Positions 52,435-60,029 of a stretch of DNA of 64,000 bases are shown here, in pieces (positions within the stretch are counted from its first letter, which is position 1; each line of letters opens with the position of its first letter). The stretch comes from CAIKLP01 sp965279595 (GTDB taxonomy: Bacteria; Bacteroidota; Bacteroidia; Sphingobacteriales; Sphingobacteriaceae): assembly GCA_965279595.1 (NCBI GenBank), contig OZ257246.1, positions 1,550,001 through 1,614,000 on the forward strand, in the 5' to 3' direction. A program made the position numbers and the translations under genes. The notes below the pieces were generated by a model that ran no database searches, was not told the DNA's origin, and saw only the letters and a program-made list of their open reading frames with translations.

Positions 52435-52715
52435 ATTTTTTGGAAGTTGGATATTGGATATTGGATTTTTGGAAGTTGGATATTGGACTAGGTTTCTGCA
52501 CTAGCACGGAAACATTCAAAATTCACAATTATTTTAATTAACATTCAACACTCATCACTCAAAATTCATCACTTTTTTGGAAGTTGGAAGTTGGATATTG
52601 GATTTTTTGAAGTTGGATTAGGTTTCTGCAACTAGCACGGGCACATTTAAAATTCACAATTTTTTTAATTGACATTCAACACTCATCACTCAAAATTCAT
52701 CACTTTTTTTTGATT
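52435..52715. repeat. Two copies of the TTGGATA-type repeat, no gene
   Basis: Copies begin near 52441 and 52565 (GGAAGTTGGATATTGGAT), each with GGTTTCTGC...CTAGCACGG and then AATTAACATTCAACACTC. The spacing is about 125 bases. Confidence 0.85.
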
Positions 52716-52754
52716 TTTAATTAGCTTTTCATAGCACTATTTTTCCAACAAAAA

Positions 52755-54125
52755 TCAAAACCATTCCGTCTTCTCCGGATACATTTCCGCATGCGAAAGA
52801 ATAATATTTAAAATATAGTCGTTGGAAGGGTAGGGTTTGATATATTCTTTGAGGGTTTCAATGTTAGCGATTTGTATGTCGTTAGCTAGACAAGTCATGC
52901 CTATGAATTTACCTTGTTCAACCAATAGGTAACTCAGTTCATTTTCATTTCTACCTTCATCTTTTAATACAAAGGAAGGTAAGGTGTTTTTCAATTGATT
53001 TAGGGCGAGGTTTACGCGTTGGTTGTATTCCTCTACATTTTCTAAATCTTCACATACACCTTTGCAATAATTTCCTTCTATGCCTATGCAGGTGTTGTTG
53101 TTTTTTTGAATGAAACAAAGCTTAGGGCATAGTTCAAATTCTTTTACTAAATTTTGAAGTATGATGGCACCATTCATTAAGTTATTGAAATAGTGATGGG
53201 CAGTCATGAATTTTTTATGTTTATCAACGGTTAATCGAATTAAACCTTTTTGATCTTCATAAGCATAGAGCCCATATTTTTGTTCATAGCGTTTTAAGGC
53301 TCGGTTGTTATTGGGCCACAAACGCTTAATTTCATTGGCTTCTAATATGAGTGCCATTAATTCAGTGGCGCAAGTTTCATGATCAATGGCATGTATATCG
53401 CGCATAAAATCTTGGCGTTGTTTGCTTGCACTGTTACCCGAAAAATGAGAGGTCACTCTTTTTTTAATGTTGATGGCTTTGCCTACATAAATGACTTTCC
53501 CTTTTTGATCTTTAAAATAATAAACACCTGGCGATTGAGGTAAATTTAGAAATTGCTCGCGAGGTAAATTGGCGGGTAGTACTTGTTCTTTTGAATTTTT
53601 ATTCAGTGATTGACTGATTACTTTTTCTGTATCTTTTGCTAACAACATACTAAATAAAATGGCTGTTGCTTCTGCATCACCTCCTGCGCGGTGTCTGTTG
53701 TTGATGGGTATGTTTAATGAGTTGCATAGCTTCCCTAAACTGTAAGAAGGAAAACCTGGAATTATTTTTTTACTCAAACGCACCGTGCATAATTTTTTGC
53801 TCTGCAAATTAAAGCCTTCTTGAGCTAAGTAATGTTTCACAAAGGAGTAATCAAAATTGACATTATGTGCTACAAAAATTGAGTCGCTCAATAAAGTGAA
53901 AATATCACGTGCCACTTTATCAAAGGTGGGTGCGTGCTTTACCATTTCATTATCAATGCCAGTTAATGCTTGAATATAATCGGGTATATCAGCTTGGGGG
54001 TTAATCAGTGTTTCATAGCGATCAATTACTTTTTCGCCATCATGAATAAGAATGGCAATTTCTGTAATGCCATTTGCTGCGGCATAACCTCCAGTTGTTT
54101 CAATATCTACAATTGCATACATCAT
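52755..54125 (-). CDS. DEDDh exonuclease fused to GIY-YIG nuclease domain
   Basis: The protein has 456 residues. Residues 1-165 are a DnaQ-type proofreading exonuclease: AIVDIETTGG, FVAHNVNFDYSF and HRAGGDAEATA. Residues 195-290 are a UvrC/Cho-like GIY-YIG nuclease: SPGVYYFKDQKGKVIYVGKA with Arg/Glu residues after it. The C-terminal 160 residues are unassigned. The fusion is known in Bacteroidota and actinobacteria as a DnaQ/Cho-like protein. It begins two bases after the stop of dnaE and is the last gene of the dinB-dnaE operon, so it may add proofreading or incision to translesion repair. Confidence 0.9.
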   Translation of the reverse strand: MMYAIVDIETTGGYAAANGITEIAILIHDGEKVIDRYETLINPQADIPDYIQALTGIDNEMVKHAPTFDKVARDIFTLLSDSIFVAHNVNFDYSFVKHYLAQEGFNLQSKKLCTVRLSKKIIPGFPSYSLGKLCNSLNIPINNRHRAGGDAEATAILFSMLLAKDTEKVISQSLNKNSKEQVLPANLPREQFLNLPQSPGVYYFKDQKGKVIYVGKAINIKKRVTSHFSGNSASKQRQDFMRDIHAIDHETCATELMALILEANEIKRLWPNNNRALKRYEQKYGLYAYEDQKGLIRLTVDKHKKFMTAHHYFNNLMNGAIILQNLVKEFELCPKLCFIQKNNNTCIGIEGNYCKGVCEDLENVEEYNQRVNLALNQLKNTLPSFVLKDEGRNENELSYLLVEQGKFIGMTCLANDIQIANIETLKEYIKPYPSNDYILNIILSHAEMYPEKTEWF

Positions 54126-54127
54126 AT

Positions 54128-57067
54128 TTAATTAATTCTTGGATCGTTTCTAATGGGCAGCTTCTCAAATTTAATAATTTCTAAACTAGGAAAACCAAAT
54201 TCTTCTACTACTTTCCCTAAAATTAAATAACAGCCATTGCCTTTGAAAGGGAATACAGTGCTGGTATTGGGGAAATGCGTGGTATCAAAAAAGTTTCCAT
54301 CTAAGTCTAAGAATGTGCCGAAGTACATCATTTCTTTTCTAATTGTTCTAACAGGTTTATAGGTTACAAAGCAGCCCAACATTTTAACAGTTTGCCCTAA
54401 ATGATTTAATAAGTCATTGGCATTTATTTCAGCGCGGTATTGGGTTCTTAATAAATCAAAATAGGTTTGACTAATGGGAAAGCCTAGCAATTCAATTTCA
54501 TCAAATGCATCTTCTTCAATTTGATAAGTTAAAGCAGGGAGGCGCATTTCTTTTTCTTCCATTCCAAATAATTCTTCTGAATGAATGAGCACTTTTTTTT
54601 GCCCTAAATATTGATGCACTTCCCAAAGCAATTCTTTTTTCTTTTTATTCGTAAATCTAAAAGCACCTACTCTAATTAAAATAATGGTTTGTTCTAATGA
54701 GATGTCATAGCGTTGGGTGAAATCCATTAAACTTAAGTAAGGTCCATTGCGTAAGCGTTCTTCCATTATGCCATCAATATTTTTTTGCTCTAAACCTAAA
54801 ATGCCTATGAAGCCCAGCCATACTTGATCTCCGCTGATGCCTACTTTATCTATGCTGTGGTTGATGCAGGGTAAATGCAATTTGGCTCCAGCTTTAAGTG
54901 TTTCTTGTAAGTAAAGCCAACGGTTATAAAATCCACCGTAATTATTCAATACAGCTACCATAAATTCATGCGGATAATAAGTTTTCAGAAATAAACTTTG
55001 ATAGCTTTCCACAGCAAAAGATGCGGAGTGTGCTTTAGAAAAACTGTATCCAGCAAAACTATAAACCTGTCGCCATATTTCTTGAGTAATAGTTTCATCA
55101 CGCCCCAATGCTTTGGCACATTCAAAAAAACGTTGAATGAGTTTGTTCAATTCTTTACTTGATCGGTATTTGCCACTCATGGCTCTGCGCAATACATCTG
55201 CATCCGCAAGGTCAAGGCCTGCATAGTGATGACATACTTTGATCACATCTTCTTGATAAACCATTACTCCATAAGTTTCTGCTAATTGATCTTTCATCAC
55301 TGGATGCAGGTAATCAATTTTATCGGGATGGTGAAAGCGTGTAATGTATTGCTTCATCATACCTGATTTGGCTACTCCCGGACGAATAATAGAACTAGCT
55401 GCAACTAAGCTGATGTAATTATCACAACGCAATTTCCGAAGCAGTCCGCGCATGGCAGGACTCTCTACATAAAAGCAACCGATGCTATTGGCCGAGCGCA
55501 ATTGCACTTTTATTTTTTCATCTTTTTTAAAATCTTGAATGGCGTGCACATCCACATTTATTTTTTTATTTTCTTTGATGAGTTGGGCGGCTTCTTTAAT
55601 ATGTCCAATGCCACGTTGACTTAAAATATCGAATTTTTCAAAACCAATTTCTTCTGCGGCATACATATCCCATTGCACAGTTGGCAATCCTTTAGGTGGT
55701 AAATCCAATGCGGTATAATAAGTAATGGGTTTTTCTGAGATGATGATTCCGCAAGCATGTATGGATCTTTGGTTGGGCATGTTCAACATCAGCTCTCCAA
55801 TTTTATGAATGCGCGCTACAAGTTCACTGTCGTTTTTTTTAGATGAACTGGGATGCAATAATTGATCTATTTCTGTTTTGGGTAAGCCTACTACTTTTCC
55901 TAATTCTCTGAAAATAGAACGGTCTTTGAAAGTGGTCATGGTGCCCAACAATGCGGTATGCTGATGGCCATAACGTTTAAAAATATAATCTACTACGGTA
56001 TCGCGTTCATCCCATGAATAGTCAATGTCAAAGTCAGGAGGGGAACTCCTTTTGGGGTTGAGGAAACGTTCAAAATATAAATCCAATTCAATGGGGTCAA
56101 CGTCAGTGATGCGCATGCAATAAGCCACTACGCTATTGGCGCCAGAGCCTCTGCCTACGTGGTAATACCCACGACTCATGGAATAGCGAATGATATCCCA
56201 AGTGATTAAAAAGTAAGAAGAAAAATTGAGTTGGTTAATCACTTCCAATTCATATTTTACTTTTTCAGCTGCTAATTTATTTTTTTTACCATAACGATAT
56301 TGTAAACCATCGAGCGCTAATTTTTCTAACAGCGCGCGGTCATCTTCTTTGCTACCTGTAAATGTTTTTCTGTTTTTAGATTCTGAAAAATTAAATTCGA
56401 ATGAACAGGCTTGTAATAATTTCTCTGTGTTTTTTAATAGGAATGGATATGACTCAAATTTATTTTGAAGCTCCTCTAATGAAAGCATGGTATCTGCTAT
56501 TTCTGCTTTATTATTTTTTGCTAATTTACTGATGAGGGTATTGGCATCAATGGCTCTTAAAAAAGTATGGAGTTCATATTCTTCTTTGTTTTCAATACTT
56601 ACAGGCTGCAGTGCAATTAATTTTTCTTTTAATTTGGACATTGGTTTTCCAAATAATTTATTGAGCTGTGTATAACGAATACCGATGTATTCATTTTCTT
56701 TTAAAAGATTTACCTCATAGCCAAAAGGAAAAATAAAAAAAACATTGGCCAAGATGGGCGCTTGCGTTGGCAATTCTGTTTCATTTAAATTATGATAAGT
56801 TAGAAAATCATTGAGTTCTCTGAAGCCTTCATTATTACGTGCGATGCCTATATAAAGCAATTCATTTTTTTTTCTGAACTCAATACCTACCACTGGTTTA
56901 ATACCCGCTTCGGTACAGGCTTTCACAAATTCAATGGCTCCAGTTGAATTGTTGATATCCGTTAAAGCCAATTGCTCTATATGATTTTCTTGAGCCAATG
57001 CAATGAGTCGTTCAATGCTTAGGGTGCCAAAGCGCAAACTATAATGAGAGTGAACGTTGATATACAT
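54128..57067 (-). CDS. dnaE: Short DnaE-type DNA polymerase III alpha subunit
   Basis: The protein has 979 residues, about 180 shorter than replicative DnaE. The N-terminal PHP domain opens with INVHSHYSLRFGTLS; the polymerase palm shows GRGSGANSVVAYCMRITDVD and PDFDIDYSWDERDTVVDYIF with the catalytic Asp pair; SIHACGIIISE and PNQRS follow. An OB domain lies near 890. The short length and the dinB neighbour suggest a DnaE2/ImuC-like error-prone polymerase rather than the chromosomal replicase. It starts two bases after the dinB stop. Confidence 0.9.
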   Translation of the reverse strand: MYINVHSHYSLRFGTLSIERLIALAQENHIEQLALTDINNSTGAIEFVKACTEAGIKPVVGIEFRKKNELLYIGIARNNEGFRELNDFLTYHNLNETELPTQAPILANVFFIFPFGYEVNLLKENEYIGIRYTQLNKLFGKPMSKLKEKLIALQPVSIENKEEYELHTFLRAIDANTLISKLAKNNKAEIADTMLSLEELQNKFESYPFLLKNTEKLLQACSFEFNFSESKNRKTFTGSKEDDRALLEKLALDGLQYRYGKKNKLAAEKVKYELEVINQLNFSSYFLITWDIIRYSMSRGYYHVGRGSGANSVVAYCMRITDVDPIELDLYFERFLNPKRSSPPDFDIDYSWDERDTVVDYIFKRYGHQHTALLGTMTTFKDRSIFRELGKVVGLPKTEIDQLLHPSSSKKNDSELVARIHKIGELMLNMPNQRSIHACGIIISEKPITYYTALDLPPKGLPTVQWDMYAAEEIGFEKFDILSQRGIGHIKEAAQLIKENKKINVDVHAIQDFKKDEKIKVQLRSANSIGCFYVESPAMRGLLRKLRCDNYISLVAASSIIRPGVAKSGMMKQYITRFHHPDKIDYLHPVMKDQLAETYGVMVYQEDVIKVCHHYAGLDLADADVLRRAMSGKYRSSKELNKLIQRFFECAKALGRDETITQEIWRQVYSFAGYSFSKAHSASFAVESYQSLFLKTYYPHEFMVAVLNNYGGFYNRWLYLQETLKAGAKLHLPCINHSIDKVGISGDQVWLGFIGILGLEQKNIDGIMEERLRNGPYLSLMDFTQRYDISLEQTIILIRVGAFRFTNKKKKELLWEVHQYLGQKKVLIHSEELFGMEEKEMRLPALTYQIEEDAFDEIELLGFPISQTYFDLLRTQYRAEINANDLLNHLGQTVKMLGCFVTYKPVRTIRKEMMYFGTFLDLDGNFFDTTHFPNTSTVFPFKGNGCYLILGKVVEEFGFPSLEIIKFEKLPIRNDPRIN

Positions 57068-57069
57068 GA

Positions 57070-58215
57070 TCAGATAGTAGAAGCAATGGTGATGGCATTT
57101 TTGCCGAATCTATTTCTGATGCGATCCATGGCTTGGTATAAATCTTGTCGCTCATGATTGGGATCTAGTAAATCAATTTGTTCATAGCCGCCCACCATCT
57201 TTGAAATTCTTACTCCAATTAATCGGATGAGCATTCTTTTATTATAAAGTGCATCAAACAATTCCAATGCTTTTGGAATAAATTTAGAATCTAAACAGGT
57301 ATAATGTATGTTGGCTTGTTTGTTAACAGTTTCAAAATTAGCATAGCGCAATTTGATAGAAATGCAAGCCGCTAATCGTTTGCTATCACGCAATTCAAAA
57401 GCAAGTTTAATAACCATGCCTGTAATAATTTCTTTGATTTTATCTACATCAATGCTATCGGTATGGAAAGTAGTTTCTGAGCTGATTGATTTTTTTTCAT
57501 GATAAGGAATCACCGGGGAATCATCTTCCCCATTGGCTTTGTGCCAAAGTGAAAGCCCGTTTTGCCCTAATATTTTTTGCAATAAACTAGGAGGAATTTC
57601 TGAAAGTGTATGAATTTTTTGTACACCCATGCTACTTAATTTTAAATAAGTTTTAGCACCTATGCCTGGAATTTTTTTGATAGACAATGGATTTAAAAAG
57701 GGGCGTATGGTTTGTTGCGGAATAAATAATTCACCATTGGGTTTGGCTTCACCGGTAGCTACTTTAGCAACTGTTTTATTAGCTGATAATCCGAATGAAA
57801 TTGGTAAGCCTGAATTTTTAATTACTTTTTGTCTAAGCTCCTGTGTCCACTTCAAGCAGCCAATAAATTTATCCATGCCTGTGATATCAATATAATGTTC
57901 ATCAATAGAAGCCTTCTCAATCAGTGGTGCTTGCTCTTTCAAAATCTCTGTTACAATGGTTGAATATTTTGTGTATTCATCCATATTGCCATTAATGAAA
58001 ATGGCATGCGGACAAAGGTTTTTGGCCATGCGAGAAGGCATAGCAGAATGTACTCCGAATTGACGGGCTTCATAACTGCAGGAAGAAACAACTCCGCGTT
58101 CGGCAGTACCTCCAATAATTACGGGTTTACCCAAAAGGCTGCTATTCTTGAGTCTTTCAACGGAAACAAAAAAGGAATCGAGGTCTAGGTGTACTATTTG
58201 TCTGTCTTTAATCAT
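57070..58215 (-). CDS. dinB: Y-family DNA polymerase IV
   Basis: The protein has 381 residues. IVHLDLDSFFVSVERL (first Asp pair), SYEARQFGVHSAMPSRMA and KASIDEHYIDITGMD (catalytic Asp-Glu) are Pol IV signatures; the little-finger domain follows from about 240, and no beta-clamp motif is certain at the C-terminus. It copies damaged DNA. It is the first gene of a three-gene operon with dnaE and the DnaQ/GIY-YIG gene, spaced by two bases each. A palindrome (58238-58252) lies in the promoter. Confidence 0.93.
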   Translation of the reverse strand: MIKDRQIVHLDLDSFFVSVERLKNSSLLGKPVIIGGTAERGVVSSCSYEARQFGVHSAMPSRMAKNLCPHAIFINGNMDEYTKYSTIVTEILKEQAPLIEKASIDEHYIDITGMDKFIGCLKWTQELRQKVIKNSGLPISFGLSANKTVAKVATGEAKPNGELFIPQQTIRPFLNPLSIKKIPGIGAKTYLKLSSMGVQKIHTLSEIPPSLLQKILGQNGLSLWHKANGEDDSPVIPYHEKKSISSETTFHTDSIDVDKIKEIITGMVIKLAFELRDSKRLAACISIKLRYANFETVNKQANIHYTCLDSKFIPKALELFDALYNKRMLIRLIGVRISKMVGGYEQIDLLDPNHERQDLYQAMDRIRNRFGKNAITIASTI

Positions 58216-58520
58216 GGCGATAGACCAACAAATATATACTAAAACTTTTAGTTTAGTAAAATATATTGCTAAATATTTTTGCTTTTTGGGAAAGGTTTGT
58301 AAAAGGGCATTTTTAAAAGCTTAGGAGGATAAAAAAGTGCTTATACTATTGTTTTTTTTCATTCAAATGGGTTCATGTTTTTAATCCCAAGTAAAATGCT
58401 AATTAGGCTATGACTAAGTAACACAAATTTTATTTTATTGCTAGCTACGGTTCAATGGCTTATAAAAATATATGCCTATATTTATAGCAATACAAATCCT
58501 ATACTCTAAACTCAAGTTAT
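58216..58520. promoter_or_regulatory. dinB promoter region with palindromic operator
   Basis: On the minus strand TATATTTG (58229-58236) is the -7 box of dinB. ACTAAAACTTTTAGT at 58238-58252 is a perfect 15-bp palindrome placed between -7 and the weak -33, with another TTTAGT half-site next to it at 58252-58257. The rest of the gap to 58520 shows no gene; TATATTTA at about 58474-58481 may be the -7 box of the divergent T9SS gene. Confidence 0.65.
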
Positions 58521-59912
58521 ATGAAATCTAAACTACTACTATTAATGATGCTGTTCATTTTAATGAGCACTGTTTACACAAAAGCACAAACCATTACGAA
58601 TGGTGATTTTGAATCATGGAGAGCCGAAACCGTTGAAAAGGCGAATGGTTGGTTTGATTCAAATCGAGAAGCGTTACAATTTTTAGGACAAGCTAATGTT
58701 ACTCGCGTACCTGATGCTTCAACAGGTTCAGCCATTCGATTAGAAACCACTGGCATGGGAATGGATACTTTATTTGGATTCTTTTCTAACACAGAAGGTG
58801 ATCCAACTGCAGGTGATGGAGGCTTTCCTTATTCTGATAAACCTACTTCCATTACAGGTTCTTATAAATCAAATTTAGTGGTAGGTGATTCGGCAATTGT
58901 TTTAGTGGTATTTAAAAAAGCAGGTGTCGTAATTTCTATGAACTTTTACAAGTTAGGCGGCGTGCATAATACTTTTACTAATTTTTCTTTTCCTATTGAT
59001 TTGGCTGTAAACCCCGACAGTGTGGTGATTGCAGCTGCATCAAGTGATGCAATTACTGGAATAGGTATTGGTGTTGGAAGTACCATCACTTTTGATAACC
59101 TAGCATTTGCTGGTCCGGGTGTAACTCAAGCAATTCCAAATGGTAATTTTGAAGCTTGGTCAAGCATCACTACTAATTTTTTAAATTCATGGTCGTACTT
59201 TGGAACAGGAGTAACTAAATCAACAGATAAATACCAAGGTAATTTTGCTGCAAGTCTTCAAACACTTTCTGATAATGGTTTTACTAACCCTGGATATATT
59301 TCAGTAGGTGATGGAAATAACAATGGCATTCCTTACAGCTATGCAGGAAGTGATACCCTTGTTTTTCATTATAAATATACACCAGCAAGTGCAGATACCG
59401 CTGCTGTATTTTTAACACTTACAAAAGGTGGAAATATGATTGGTGGTGGCTTTCAAGAAATATATGCTTCTTCTAATTATGTGAAAGTGGAATTGCCGTT
59501 TTTTAATAACGGACAAGCACCTGATAGCATCTCTATTAGTTTTATGTCATCCTCCAATTTTCATCCCAACAGAATTCCAGGTAGTACTTTAATTCTAGAT
59601 GCAGTGCAATTGGTTTCTTCACCAATAAGTGGGGTGTCAAACAGCAAAAGAATTTCTAAAGGATGGGCATATCCAAACCCAACTACTGATGAAATGCGCA
59701 TTGTAGTTCAGAAAGAAGGACAGTCGGTATTGACTGTTGAAATATTTGATGTACTAGGAAACTTTATTTCTTCGGTTCAACAAAATGCAAATACAGGGAA
59801 AAATATAATTAAAATTTCAACCAAGGAATTGCAAGGAGGTTCTTACTTTTACCGCTTAACTGATTCAGATAGTCAACAAACAGAACAAGAAAAATTTGTA
59901 GTGACACGATAA
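58521..59912 (+). CDS. T9SS-sorted protein with two tandem beta-sandwich repeats
   Basis: The protein has 463 residues with a signal peptide (to TKAQ). Two homologous repeats can be seen at about 24-195 and 205-375: TNGDFESWRAETVEKANGWF and PNGNFEAWSSITTNFLNSW, each followed by AIRLET/AASLQT and closing in TFDNLAF/LILDAVQL. This is the layout of Bacteroidota putative carbohydrate-metabolism (PCMD) or carbohydrate-binding domains. The C-terminus (YPNPTTDEMRIVVQK, GSYFYRLTDSD, EKFVVTR) is a T9SS sorting domain. Probably a surface glycan-binding protein. Confidence 0.85.
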   Translation: MKSKLLLLMMLFILMSTVYTKAQTITNGDFESWRAETVEKANGWFDSNREALQFLGQANVTRVPDASTGSAIRLETTGMGMDTLFGFFSNTEGDPTAGDGGFPYSDKPTSITGSYKSNLVVGDSAIVLVVFKKAGVVISMNFYKLGGVHNTFTNFSFPIDLAVNPDSVVIAAASSDAITGIGIGVGSTITFDNLAFAGPGVTQAIPNGNFEAWSSITTNFLNSWSYFGTGVTKSTDKYQGNFAASLQTLSDNGFTNPGYISVGDGNNNGIPYSYAGSDTLVFHYKYTPASADTAAVFLTLTKGGNMIGGGFQEIYASSNYVKVELPFFNNGQAPDSISISFMSSSNFHPNRIPGSTLILDAVQLVSSPISGVSNSKRISKGWAYPNPTTDEMRIVVQKEGQSVLTVEIFDVLGNFISSVQQNANTGKNIIKISTKELQGGSYFYRLTDSDSQQTEQEKFVVTR

Positions 59913-59930
59913 ATTAATATTCGATTTAAA

Positions 59931-59962
59931 AATCCATAAGCTAACCCTTATGGATTTTTTAT
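59931..59962 (+). terminator. Intrinsic terminator
   Basis: AATCCATAAG (59931-59940) pairs with CTTATGGATT (59947-59956), followed by TTTT. Confidence 0.8.
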
Positions 59963-60029
59963 TTTATTGCTGTTTTGTTTTTTTGATTGGTCCAGTATTT
60001 GTTCCTGTTGTTTTTATAAAATTTATACC

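Noticed and set aside
54128..57067. dnaE as the chromosomal replicase
   Set aside because: It is about 180 residues short and lies in an operon with dinB; a second full-length dnaE elsewhere is more likely.
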